Of a DNA stretch of 64,000 nt, positions 41,501-59,155 are shown one piece after another. The DNA comes from Eopsaltria australis. Lineage: Eukaryota > Chordata > Aves > Passeriformes > Petroicidae. The stretch is from NCBI GenBank assembly GCA_034509425.1, contig JAVTVJ010000220.1:3765355-3829354 (forward strand), given 5' to 3'. Each line of letters starts with the position of its first letter. The first letter of the stretch is position 1. A model generated the notes under the pieces. It had not been told where the DNA came from, did not search any database, and saw nothing but the letters and a program-made list of their open reading frames with translations. A program made the position numbers and the translations under genes.

Positions 41501-41845
41501 CTCTCCAGAAAGAAGAGATTCCTTCCACTTCCTGCATCAAGCCTGAAGCCTACCAGCAGGCTGCTCTTGCTTACCCTGCTCTGAGCAGCTGTTAGAGCCC
41601 TCAGGACAGCAAGGAATCAGGGGGAACACCCCACACAAACACTCTGGTGTTTGAGCAGTGCTGCAAGTCCAAAACACCAGGTTCAGTGCAAGTGCCAAGA
41701 TATCAGCTGGAGTCTGGAGGATCTCTAGGTGCTGAATCAATGAGGTTGGGTTATTTCTTACACCAGACAAGGGGGTTGCTTGTGCCAGCAACACTTGCAA
41801 CACCTCCTGATAAATTTAAGAAGGAATAAGTGATTTCACAGGAAC

Positions 41846-41990
41846 TACAGAATCCTAGAATTGTCTATGTTGGAAGGGACCTCCAAGATAATCTCATCCA
41901 ACATCCCTAGACCACATTCTCTAGACCAGGTTCCTAAGTCCCATCCAGCCTGGGCTGGAACACTTCCAGGGATTATCACACAAGCTCCTA
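41846..41990 (-). repeat. CR1 LINE 3'-end fragment, short
   Basis: It begins ACAGAATCCTAGAATTGTCT, then GGAAGGGACCTCCAAGATAA and 'tccagcctgggctggaacac'. A truncated CR1 in reverse orientation lies about 350 bp from the previous copy. Confidence 0.85.
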
Positions 41991-44900
41991 TTTCAGTCTA
42001 CCAGACATGTCACAAAGGGAGTGCTCTGAAGGCACAACCAATGTAAGGAAACTTGCTGCAAAACTAGAGACTAAAGTTCACTGCCAGCATTTAAAAAATC
42101 CCTAATTACAATGCAAAGAGTTGGCTATAGATGCCTCAAGTTATAAATAATGAATGTTGGTGTTTATTCAGGCAAAAACCACAACCATTAAAAATGGAAA
42201 TCCAGTGCAAATCAGTGAAGCAAACATTGACAAATAGAGAGAAAAGATAAACAATAATAATAAATTATTAAAGCTTATAACTAAGAAAGCCATGAGAACA
42301 TCAGAGAGACCATTCATCTGTAAATGGGGCAGTGAAAGAAGATAATGCACCTAAATTCTGCATCTGTGAAACTCTCACTGACTTCACTGATTGGGAAGGA
42401 GTAGCTTAAAAATCAGAAAGGTTTCTGTTTTGGTCTAGAAAACAATGCAAATTTCATTCAATGGACGAACCAGAAAAGTCTTTTATCATTGCTATTTATA
42501 AATGCTGCCTGTGGCAAAGATTCCTGGTGCATAAATTGTTATGGTGAAGGACTACCAGGAAAAGCTACAAGGAAAGCAGTTTGCAATTTTGGATAGCTTG
42601 ATTTGCTTATTTTACAAATCAGACTTGTCCTCCATCTCCAAAGCTCAGCCTGTGATCAGAGCAGTAAGTTCTACTCCTGGCTTAGGCATTGGTGTGCAGA
42701 ATAGATTTGACCAGCAGCTTGCCTCTGTCATTTTTTGGGTTGTTTCTTTCCCCCAGCTTGGCTTCCTCAGCTGCATTGCTTACATTTTGCTGACAGCTTT
42801 AGCTCTCATTTCTCATTTCTGTGTGCATGAGGATTCAGGAGGTGCAGGCAGATTGTTGTCCTGCCTTGATTTATGGCACTTTCTGCAGGCACCCAGGTGC
42901 TCCAGCAAGGATCACCACGTTCCAGCAGACTCCAGCACCACTCTGCAGTGACACATGGCTGGTGTTAGCACAGCCCCAGCAGCTGGAGGGCTGAGATTTT
43001 AAATAGTCTGTCTTAAGTCACCCTGGAAGTATTTTAAAGTTATGTCAAGGTCAACTGGCACAAGCTGTAGGTGGTTTTGTGCATGTGTCTGTCAGTCTGC
43101 ACCTTTCCAGAAGAAGCATCAGAGGAATTTATGATGAGATCCTAATGCTATTCATTACTGTGGCCAAGGCACAATGTGGCCCAGATTCCCACGTTCATAG
43201 AAGTGGAGAGTGCTCTGATCTGACATCTCCAATTTTGAGATGTCCTGCTTTGGTTCCAGCTGCCAATTCCATCTGCAAGCTGCTGGGTTTGGGGCCATAC
43301 CTGAGCAAGATTCAAGGCATGACATAAGTTACTTGTGACAGGGGATGGGGCTGATGGTGTAGGAAGGTCATTTGAAAGAGAGGAGCTCATCTCCCAGCAC
43401 CTAAATCCTCACAGAGAAGATTGGATTCAAATGTGAGCATTCCCCCCATCCTGCTCAAAACCCCCTTAGCTGGTTCTCATAATCACATGGGAGTTGCATA
43501 AATGGAAAACTTAGGAAAGTGTTTGATTATGTCTAAAAAGGTGAAGCAGCAGGTATTTCAGCAGCTCCTTTCTAGACACAGATCTTTGCTCTGCCCTTGC
43601 ACTGGAGGAAGAGGAATTGTTACTGCCAAATCAACAGCCTCCTTTTTGCTGATGCTTCATTTCTAACCATGGCCAGAACTGGTCTGACCTCAATTCTCAA
43701 GTCTTTTGACCCACCAAATTGAATTGCTTTTAATTTTTTTTCTAGAAAGCCCCCAAAAGCATTGAAGTGGTACTTTACTGATGCAAATGCAGAAGGGAGC
43801 AGATAATTGAGTTTGATCTGGTCAGACAGAGTTATGGCTGGAGGCTACCTATGAAGACTTCTAGCATAAAAATATTATTCTCAAGAAATCCAGCAGCTTC
43901 CAACTGGTAATAACTTGAAAGTCTATGTGAAAACTCATCCCACAACACTCAAGATTTCCTCCAAGCACTCAACTTAGTTTTTAAAGAATTTTCCTTGTGC
44001 TCACTTATTTCTGCATATTGAGCCCCAAATACTTTAGCAACCAACCATTGGCAAGAAACCCCACAGAAACAACTAATAGCAGGAATAATTTCTGGAAAAT
44101 GAACTTTGTGGTTACACAGTCAGTGCTAGAAGAAAAGTTTGCTCCCTCAGGATGCAAATTATCAATGCTCTAGTGCGTGCCCAGCTCTGAGCTGGAAACT
44201 CAGCACTTCCAGGCTGGGGTCACAAGAGCCTTGCTGAGAGAACTCAGGTGGAGTCTGGATGTGCCAAAGGGACAAGAGGGACGATGCCATTGCTGCAGTG
44301 GAAGATAAAAGGGCGGCCCCTTGGATCTACACCCTGTACAGGCCCACTAGATGGAACCAGAACCCTCTGGATGCTCCTCCCCGTAACGCCCACACAAGAC
44401 AAGTTCATTTTCAGTTCAGTGCCCAAGGGCAGCAGTCAGGCTGAAATCCCAGCTTCCCTCCTCCTACACAGCACATCTTGCTGCTGCTTACACTGCAATC
44501 TGCTTCAGGCTTCCAGCTTGTATATACATCACGGGCTCTGCTGATCACAACAGTGATACCCACTTCAAACAAGGAGAGTTTTTTGCCTGCAATTTCCCTT
44601 TGATGCTTAAATAACAGAAAAAAACCACAAAAACAAATGAGGCTCCCCTCTGAATTACTCAGGAGAATATGGTAAGCTATTCTGCGCTGTCAGACACCGT
44701 TGTAATTAGGTGCTTTTAGAAATATATTATCTATTTTTATCTGTTATTTATTGTGCATACTGTATTTATTGTGCTGAATGCATTATGCCCCTGACAGGCC
44801 ACTGCAGATTTCTCAGTGTGTTAATTGTCTGGGCCCTGCTGCTACACCCACTTTTGAGATTCAGACACAAACCAGTTGAATTCTGACATTTATTTATCTT

Positions 44901-47264
44901 CCTAGAGTGAATCTTTTTGTCTGGTAAATATGTAGGGCTCCTAAAGAGATGTTACACCACGTCACACTAATCCTCCTCAGTTCCTGGATTACTGACCAAA
45001 CACACGACAGCCTTTTCAGAGCCACATGCTTTCATGGCTCACATCTCTGCCTAAAGGCAAACCCAAGAGGTTTCCAGAAGGCTTCAGCCCAGCTGTGTCT
45101 TGGGGAAATGCAGATGCACCCCAAAAGTGGGGGTTTGCCCCTCCCTGGGCATCCTCAGGGCTGTGTTACCCCAAGAACTGAAAGGCAGAGCTACAAGTTC
45201 ACTCCCTGGCTCCAGTTTCCCATCTCTTGTGCCTATAAAAAAGGAACAGCAGAACAAGGCAATCATTCTTTTCCCTTCCCAAAAACCTAGAAAATGAACA
45301 TGACTCAAAGCTCCAGCTGCCTGGCAGCGGGAAGGCAAACACACCAGAGCTTCCTGGTAGATACTGAGAAGTAACTCCACAGCCTGTTCAATTAATCATC
45401 CCTTCCACCCTGCAATATTCTCCAGATCAGTGTCCTCAGCTGCCCTGACCACAGGTGGGTCTGGGCTCTGCTCTGCCATCCATCTCCTGAGCACCCCACA
45501 GAGAGTTTAGACCTGCATTGCCCATGTGGGGCTCATCCACCCCAGCTTCTCATCAGAGGCACCAAGGAAGGGAAATCTCTCCAGCATGTGAGCCAGTGGC
45601 TCCCTTCTTTCAAGGTACATGCATGTCCCATGCCAAAGAAAAGCCTCCCCTTCAGCTTTTCTGTTTGCCTAATTTAAGACTGGAAAAGAGAAGAATTTTT
45701 ATGAGTCTAGAAAGCTGTAGCACAGAGCTTACAAGGGGAAGCATCAAAGTCCAGAAGAAGGAAACTGGAGACCCTCAGAACTCTTTACAATGTGACAAGG
45801 ATTAACGACCTTCAGTTCTTTGTACAAACACCACTTATTCCCTACTAAACAACACTTAATCTATAAAGACTACTAATTTTGCTTATAGAAATTCAGAACC
45901 AGATCCATAACACTAAGTTCATACCCCAGACAGCACCAGGCAGCCTTCTGCAGAGACCTTCAGCTTGAACCATCCTGCCAGGAGCTCCTGATCTACCCCC
46001 AGCCAAGACCTTCAGTGATGTGATTGTCTTTGAATGAAGAGGCTGCCAAGTGCTACTTTCCAAAAACAAACCAGGTTTCCTGAGCTGACCCCAGAAGCAG
46101 AAGGCAGAGGTGCCCTGGGAAGGTGTTTCTATAGCTTCTCTGCTGTCCTGGCACTATTTCATGGTGAGAAAAAGCTGCACCTGCAGGAAAACCACAGCCA
46201 GGCACTGAAGATAGACCAAGGATAATATCACACATTTCACCTTTTTATAATCTCATGTTTTGGTTTTTTTTCTTTTTTGGCTAAGGGGGAGAGAACACTG
46301 CAGTTCCAGTGCTGTTTGCAGAAGAATCCTTGTTATTATAGGTGAGTCTTCAAAAGTGAAAAAAGCCATGGGATAAACCAGAAATTTTCCGAATTCATGC
46401 ACAGCTGTACAATTTGAGATATTCTGTTGTCTTTGTATGCCATATATGTTAGAGCCATGGTAATTCTAAATGGGCAATAAAATATAAAACACATGTGTTT
46501 TTTAGTGATAATATATCAACCTAAGAAGTGAATGAGCCCATATAGCAGCTTTTCTTCTCATTCATAATTTTAATATGCTGAAATGCCTACATTTTAGTCT
46601 ACCTGGCTTTTAAAGTATATGGTTATGAATCCCTGGGAAAAAAGACATCAAATGAAACAAATGGCAGCTTTGAACTATAGTTGTGATGAACATTGTCACA
46701 ATAAATTCTCTCCTCACCCAGAGGAGTGATGAGAGATTCCTGCTGTACCACACCGTGTTTTCACAAGTCAAATATGGCCACGTGTTCAATTTATAGCTAA
46801 AAGTCTCCACACATCTTAAATGAATGCAGCTGAGCATGATCCAAGACTATTTGGATAAGAATACCCCGTTTCCAGCTAATTCAGGCTGAGATTTTCTAGG
46901 TTGTGCAAGGGCTTTTGCAGCCCAAGTCAGAGGCACTGGTGTTTCTAAACCCTCTGGGCAGCGTGTCAAGGCATAATCTTTGAGAGGTGTTGCTGCACAG
47001 CTTGTTTCTACAGCTCTAATTGCAGGAGGAAGGGATGCTGAAATGCCAGTCAAAACAAAGCTTTCATGGGAAAGATTAGCCCTTTTCAACACCCCGGCCC
47101 TTATCGGCCTTGCAGGGTGTATTAATCACCAATTCCCTGCTCCAGCTCCAGTTGCTGCTGCTACAAAAGGGGATGACAATTTAAACAACCACTTCTGGGA
47201 CACTTGGCTGGTGCACAGAGCTCTGCTCTGAACGAGATTAATGAATCCATTTAGACAAGGTGGC
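41991..47264. other. Intergenic DNA 3' of FAM20C
   Basis: No exon is seen. A 200-bp AT-rich block at 44640-44840 looks like a conserved non-coding element. A 136-codon frame at 42541-42951 has no splice signals or recognisable motif. Confidence 0.6.
44640..44840. promoter_or_regulatory. Candidate conserved non-coding element 3' of FAM20C
   Basis: Unique sequence combines kept CpGs (TTCTGCGCTGTC, ACACCGTTGTAATTAGG) with TATTTATTGTGC words repeated twice and homeobox-type TAATTA/TTAATTG sites. It may be an enhancer or a 3' regulatory block. The evidence is texture only. Confidence 0.22.
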
Positions 47265-47281
47265 TACACATTTTGCATATC

Positions 47282-47287
47282 TTTATT
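47282..47287 (-). terminator. FAM20C polyadenylation signal
   Basis: AATAAA on the minus strand lies about 900 bases past the FAM20C stop, with a downstream GU-rich element. It is the most distal canonical signal before unique intergenic sequence. Confidence 0.55.
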
Positions 47288-47572
47288 GCACTTTTACCAC
47301 GTTGCAAACAATTCCACAAAAATGCTGCAAAAGTAAGCCTAGAGCTGCTGAAAGCAGCTTTTTAAACCCATATATGTATATATTTACACAAAACTATCAA
47401 AAGCAAAATTGAAAAGTAGCAGCTCAGCTATGATAGTCTAGAAAGATAAGAGCTGCCACCTCCTTATGGACAAATAGTACAACTTGTCATTTTACATCAC
47501 TTTGTAAAACCAACATTCAAGTATTCCTGTCAAAGCACAATTAGTGAAATTCCCTTCTGGTAACCCCTGTAT

Positions 47573-47612
47573 TTATTATCATTATAATTATAATTATTAT
47601 TATTATTTTTTG
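47573..47612. repeat. ATT/TAA-type microsatellite
   Basis: TTATTATCATTATAATTATAATTATTATTATTATT-like trinucleotide array of about 40 bp inside the presumed FAM20C 3' UTR. Confidence 0.85.
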
Positions 47613-48185
47613 CCTTTTAAAGTTCATAATGCCTTAACCCTTTAAATGCTGAGTAGCTGGGGGGAAAGTAAGCATTCAATTTAAATAAGATACAGTGGAT
47701 TAGAGCACTTAAAGGGTTAACACAAAATACTAAGTGGACTGTCACCACAAATAAAGTGTGAGTCACAAAACTATGCTGTCCCTCTTAGTTAAATTTGGAA
47801 GGTAGGTCTGGGGTTTCATAGATATACCATATATAAATACAAAATATTAAGTAAAGGCCTCCTTTCTATACAAAAAGGACAGGAGGTGTTTTGCTATCAG
47901 ACTGTTGTCTGTCAATGATTGAGTACCTTCTGAATCTTTTCATAATCTCTCTTCAGGAACTAATGAAAAGCATCACATTAGACTTATTTTTCTTAATGAA
48001 CTAATCCTTTGCAGAGTCTACACTTTACCTACTTTGGGAACAATTATATCTCATTTCTGAATTCACTGAATTCACAAAGTGGCATACACAGTCTTTTGCA
48101 AGACTTTTTTTTTGTTGTTTTTTTGTTTCTTTTCCTCTTTGAATCTTCTTGACTCAGCTGGTAAAAACGTAGTCTTGCCATTTCA

Positions 48186-54641
<6,456 letters not shown>

Positions 54642-56289
54642 TGTCGTGGTTTTAGTTCGCTTATTCAGGTTTGTGGCTAAATGCTAGCACACTTACTTAA
54701 ATTTACTTGATTGCTTGTTGTGGGATAAGGATTAGGAGTAGGCAAAGCAGGCTCAAACTTTATAAAGTACAAAGACGTTTTATTAATATATCTAAGACAA
54801 AGGGAAAAAAGAAAAAAAACTCAAGAAAAAAAAACCAGAACAAACTCCCCAGACTACCCCTCCTTCTCCCACCTCTCCATTTCATTCTCCCTGACAACAT
54901 ACAAAAGACAACACTTTGACTTCCAGTCAGTTTACCAACTCAGAAACAGCTCTTGTTCCAGTTCATTTAGGGAGAGAAGTTTCTTTTGCTTACACCATGG
55001 ATCTTCTGTAAGAAAAATACAGTTTTTATGGGTCTTCTGCCTCACCATTAACCGCCGCCCGGAGCAAAGTCCAGCTTAATGGTGGATCTCTCCCACACCA
55101 GCAGCCTTCCCACAGCCACTGTGGTGGGTTATGAACAGTCCACAGGGTACCTGTTTTAAGGATGCTCAGTTCAATTGCAGCAACAAAGAAAAATCCTTTC
55201 TTCTGTGCTTAGCAGCACAGGTTCTCCTGACAACTCAGGTTCTCTAGCATTCTCCCCGGGACCAGGGCTCTGAGTCACAGCCTCTCCTTCTCTCTTAGTT
55301 CTAGTTTCTCATCAGGCTGTACTTTTTCAACACTTACTTGTCTGTACTTAGGTATTTCAGTTCATTGGCTGCAATAAGAACCTCACATCCTCCTTTGGAC
55401 TATATCTTCATATATTACAGAGAATTTATTAGCTCAGTCTCTAACCATGGTTCTCCAAAAGAGTTTTCAGCTTCATTTTTGAAGCAACTTCTCATGCACC
55501 TCCCTCTAGGTATCAGTTCTGCTTTCCTCACTGACTGTAAAGTCTCTGCGCTGCACTATGTAGATGTCCTCACTCGTTCCTCTCTCTGCGAGGAAGGATG
55601 GATGTCTGTGAGTTTAGTCCAGGCATGGAGAGAGTTAATTTCTGTCTCTCTCTCTCCGGCAGTGTGAGGATCACGTGCTCTTTGCCGGGCTGCTTGAACA
55701 GGTCCGAGCTGGATGCCAGACGCTCTCAAGAGTCTCTGCCCGGCTCTGCGGAGCTGGCTCGGCCTGGTAGGGCCATCTGGGCCCGGGATGACAGGGCAGG
55801 GCCTGGCCCGAGCTGGATGGAGTCCGGCCCGGTCCTTGCCTGGCCCGGCTCTCCCTCTTGTGTAGCTGACACACCGGCTGAGCTGGATTTGCTGAAAATT
55901 CCAATCGTTTCCTCCCCCATGCCTGCCCGGCTGCAGCGGCACGGCTGCCGTAAAAACCTCCCTTCCCCCCCCCATCCCTCCTTTGGAAAGGCGGGGGGGG
56001 GGTGGGGGGGGGGAAAGCGCTTGGGCCTCACCAGTGAGAGAAGCAGGAGCTGCTCCTCTCTACACAGCAGCAGCAGGTCCAAAGAGGAAGAGCGTCAGAG
56101 AGTCTCTGCTTATATATGGTTTTTCCTTGAAGGCGGACCAACTTTTTAATTGGTTTACCTACCTATCAATTCTTAAAACTACCTGATTATTGGCTCTCTC
56201 TCTCGCAGGAAGGAAGTTGTATGCCTTCCTGCATTCCTGCAGCCCAGATCACTTCCTAGATTTTGACCCTTCTGGCCTAACCCAGGACA
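54642..56289 (-). repeat. Element A 3' LTR (1648 bp)
   Basis: In the sense (minus) direction it starts TGTCCTGGGTTAGGCC and ends CTAAAACCACGACA. A TATA-type CATATATAAGC lies at about 56110-56121, giving a U3 of about 200 bp. An AATAAA lies at 54779-54784, about 1.3 kb further on, so R plus leader is unusually long. A C/G-homopolymer hairpin lies at 55960-56020. Confidence 0.85.
55960..56020. repeat. C-run/G-run inverted repeat in LTR A
   Basis: A run of ten C, a short spacer, then two runs of nine to ten G separated by T. It can form a hairpin or a G-quadruplex. The equivalent in the 5' LTR (about 57898-57945) differs in run length. Confidence 0.85.
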
Positions 56290-56586
56290 TTCCACCTCTC
56301 GCCTTCAGGAAAAACCATATATAAGACTTATTATCAAAATTACATTAATTATACAATCTTTACTTAGAATAAGAAAAATTACTAAACTAAGCAGAAAGCT
56401 TCTTACACAAACCTCCACCTCTAGACTTTATATGACTACTACAATACACAGTTTCTACTACCATTTACTTTATCTTGTATTTTAATACATGCTTTGCCTA
56501 TTATTTCTCCTAATCAATCCTTATCTCAAAACTCCCATCAATTTGACCATTATTTGGTTCGATTTCCCGGCCAATGCACCATTGAA
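56290..56586 (-). other. Element A internal region (297 bp, non-coding)
   Basis: AT-rich sequence between primer-binding site and polypurine tract, with no open frame of note. Either the family is non-autonomous or this copy lost its coding part. Confidence 0.8.
56556..56581 (-). promoter_or_regulatory. tRNA-Gly primer-binding site of element A
   Basis: On the plus strand the 26 bases read as the T-arm and acceptor 3' end of vertebrate tRNA-Gly including CCA (GGTTCGAT, CCCGGCCAATGCACCA). One extra T lies in the T-stem region. On the minus strand it therefore starts TGGTGCATTGG, as a primer-binding site should, five bases after the LTR end. Confidence 0.85.
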
Positions 56587-58214
56587 TGTCGTGGTTTTAG
56601 TTTGCTTATTCAGGTTGTGGCTAAATGCTAGCACACTTACTTAAATTTACTTGATTGCTTGTTGTGGGATAAGGATTAGGAGTAGGCAAAGCAGGCTCAA
56701 ACTTTATAAAGTACAAAGACGTTTTATTAATATATCTAAGACAAAGGGAAAAAAGAAAAAAAACTCAGAAAGAAAAAAACCCAAGAACAAACTCCCCAGA
56801 CACCTCCTCCTTCTCTCCACCTCTCCATTTTCATTCTCCCTGACAAACATACAAAAGACAACACTTTGACTTCCAGTCAGTTTACCACCTCAGAAACAGC
56901 TCTTGTTCCAGTTCATATTAGGGAGAGAAGTTTCTTTTGCTTACACTATGGATCTTCTTTAAGAAAAATACAGTTTTTATAGGTCTTCTGCCTCACCATT
57001 AACCGCCGCCCGGAGTAAAGTCTAGCTTAATGGTGGATCTCTCTCACACCAGAAGCCTTCCCACAGCCACAATGGTGGGTTATGAACAGTCTACAGGGTA
57101 CCTGTTTTAAGGATGCCCAGTTCAATTGCAGCAACAAAGAAAATCCCTTCTTCTGTGCTTAGCAACACAGGTTCTCCTGACAACACAGGTTCTCTGGCAT
57201 TCCCCTGGGACCAGGGCTCTGGGTCACAGCCTCTCCTCTCTCTTGGTTCTAGTTTCTCATCAGGCTGTACTTTTTCAACACTTACTTGTCTGTACTTAGG
57301 TATTTCAGTTCATTGGCTGCAATAAGAACCTCACATCCTCCTTTGGACTATATCTTCATATATTACAGAGAATTTATTAGCTCAGTCCAACCATGGTTCT
57401 CCAAAAGAGTTTTCAGCTTCACTCTCGAAGCAACTTCCCATGCACCTCCCTCTAGGTATCAGTTCTGCTTTCTTCACTGACTGTAAAGTCTCTGCGCTGC
57501 ACTATGTAGGTGTCCTCACTCGTTCCTCTCTCTGCGAGGAAGGATGGGTGGCTGTGAGTTTAGTCCAGGCATGGAGAGAGTTAATTTCTGTCTCTCTCTC
57601 TCCGGCAGTGTGAGGATCACGTGCTCTTTGCCGGGCTGCTTGAACAGGTCCGAGCTGGATGCCAGACGCTCTCTGCCCGGCTCTGCGGAGCTGGCTCGGC
57701 CTGGTCGGGCCATCTGGGCCCGGGATGACAGGGCAGGGCCTGGCCCGAGCTGGATGGAGTCCGGCCCGGTCCTTGCCTGGCCCGGCTCTCCCTCTTGTGT
57801 AGCTGACACACCGGCTGAGCTGGATCTGCTGAAAATTCCAATCGTTTCCTCCCCCATGCCTGCCTGGCTGCAGCGGCACGGCTGCCGTAAAACCTCCCTT
57901 CCCCCCCCCCCCCCATCCCTTCTTTTGGAAGGGGGGGTGGGGGGAAGCGCTTGGGCCTTACCAGCGAGAGAAGCAGGAGATGCCCCTCTCTACACAGCAG
58001 CAGCAGGTTCAAAGAGGAAGAGCGTCAGAGAGTCTCTGCTTATATATGGTTTTTTCCTTGAAGGCGGACCAACTTTTTAATTGGTGTACTTCCCTATCAA
58101 TTCTTAAAACTAACTGATTATTGGCTCTCTCTCTTGCAGGAAGGAAGTTGTATTCCTTCCTGCATTCCTGCAGCACAGATCACTTCCTAGATTTTGACCT
58201 CCTGGCCAACCAGG
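56587..58214 (-). repeat. Element A 5' LTR (about 1628 bp)
   Basis: Nearly collinear with 54642-56289, with scattered substitutions and small indels (for example a 9-bp difference in the GC-rich part and differing C/G homopolymers). Its outer end reads CTGGCCAACCAGGA and then changes to the LTR-B sequence, so the last few bases are lost or altered. Confidence 0.85.
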
Positions 58215-58344
58215 AATTGGGGAAAGGCTATGGAAGGTACTGGAAAAACTAGCTATTAATATAGTAGGCTACAGAGCCACAAAAATATGTGCAGAGAGTA
58301 CAGAGAACATATAAAAGAAAAAAGGCAGAAACCAAACGGCCTCA
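58215..58344 (-). repeat. Truncated LTR-B fragment (3' LTR of B1)
   Basis: About 130 bp equal to the U3 end of the other two LTR-B copies (GGGAAAGGCTATGGAAGGTA, CTATTAATATAGTAGGCTAC, AGAAACCAAACGGC). The rest of the LTR is missing where element A begins. Confidence 0.88.
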
Positions 58345-58358
58345 TTCCCCCCTTTTTT
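58345..58358 (-). promoter_or_regulatory. Polypurine tract of element B1
   Basis: On the minus strand AAAAAAGGGGGGAA sits directly before the LTR start. This is the classic plus-strand primer position of a retrovirus. Confidence 0.85.
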
Positions 58359-58401
58359 AGAGACTAACAAGACTCTGTCTTGTCTAGTCTCTACTCTGCA
58401 T

Positions 58402-58485
58402 TCAGCCATACCTCTGGTTTATACAACTGGCTATCCCACTAGTTGTTACACAGATGCTAATTATAACTACAGTTACTATGAACAT
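58402..58485 (-). pseudogene. Envelope TM tail remnant (element B1)
   Basis: A 27-residue hydrophobic frame (rich in Ile, Val and Thr, beginning MFIVTVVIIS) ends in a stop about 40 bases before the polypurine tract. Its placement and character fit the membrane anchor and short tail of a retroviral envelope TM subunit. Upstream, around 58620-58700, a leucine-rich heptad-like stretch may be more of the same subunit, interrupted by stops. It is non-functional. Confidence 0.5.
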
Positions 58486-59155
58486 TTCTTTTATCTAGGT
58501 TCAGTTTGGTACCATGAAGTGAGTCGTACTGAAGATATTCAAGGTTCAGTAAGCTCTTTTGGAGAGTTCCTTGTGTAGATTTGAGTTTGCTTTCAATTCA
58601 GCTCCATTTTAAAAATTTTTCATTCAGATTTGCATAAGAACAACAATTAGTGTTAATGATTTTGTGGCTAGTAGGAAATTAAGAGCTATTTTGTTTTGTC
58701 AACAGCCTTTAATATGATTAAACATTACATTTGGAATCACAGCTCCATGGGCACAGGCCCAATCTTTATCTTGGGGCAAACTTACCAGGCCAGATTCTCA
58801 ACTTTGACAAGTTGTCCTTATGAAGAGCTTTTGGATACATTTTGGACTAGAGTTACATGCAAATTTTAGGACCAAATTTGAATCACGGTTACCAACTGTA
58901 CAGATAAGAGGTACAAAAGAAAGTTTAAATCATATCATCTCAATTTGTATCAGTCTCTGTTTTCTGGCTGTCTATGGAGCAGACGTCTTCTTAACTCTGG
59001 AGCAGTGAATTCAAGGCTCTCTGCCAGCAGCTTTGATTTGGTGAGGGTAGTCAGGACTTGGAATGACTCTTTTTACTTAGCTCGTAAGATTACTGTCCCT
59101 TCATTCAACATAGACTCAGTCTCTAGGCTTGAATAGTTGCTAGTCTTCCTTCCTT

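Larger units (their letters stand above)
47265..48185 (-). other. FAM20C: FAM20C 3' untranslated region
   Basis: This is AT-rich sequence directly after the FAM20C stop codon. On the minus strand it runs to a canonical AATAAA at 47282-47287, followed about 20 bases later by a GU-rich ATGTGTAG stretch, the normal cleavage context. The length of about 0.9 kb is reasonable. A TGTAAATA word (47381-47388) fits a Pumilio-binding element. The microsatellite at 47573 lies inside it. The end is predicted, not observed. Confidence 0.6.
54642..58214 (-). mobile_element. Element A: LTR retrotransposon with two ~1.6-kb LTRs and only 297 bp inside
   Basis: The element lies on the minus strand. The 5' LTR is 58214-56587, the 3' LTR 56289-54642, and the internal part only 56586-56290. 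The LTRs begin TGTCCTGGGTT (3' copy) and end CCACGACA. Right after the 5' LTR comes a 26-base match to the 3' end of tRNA-Gly (primer-binding site), and right before the 3' LTR a purine-rich AGGCGAGAGGTGGAA tract. No gag, pol or env frame fits, so it cannot move unaided. The LTR copies are very similar, implying a fairly recent insertion. The outer end of the 5' LTR lacks the expected terminal CA-side bases and abuts a foreign LTR fragment. No target-site duplication could be matched. Confidence 0.85.

Noticed and set aside
55556..56149. Overlapping 118-183-codon frames on both strands inside LTR A, with counterparts in the other LTR
   Set aside because: They reflect GC-rich, stop-poor LTR sequence. 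Frames differ between the LTR copies around the homopolymer runs, so no protein is being conserved.
56556..56581. Possible tRNA-Gly gene or fragment
   Set aside because: Only the last 26 bases match, with no anticodon or D-arm, and it sits exactly at the LTR edge; it is a primer-binding site.
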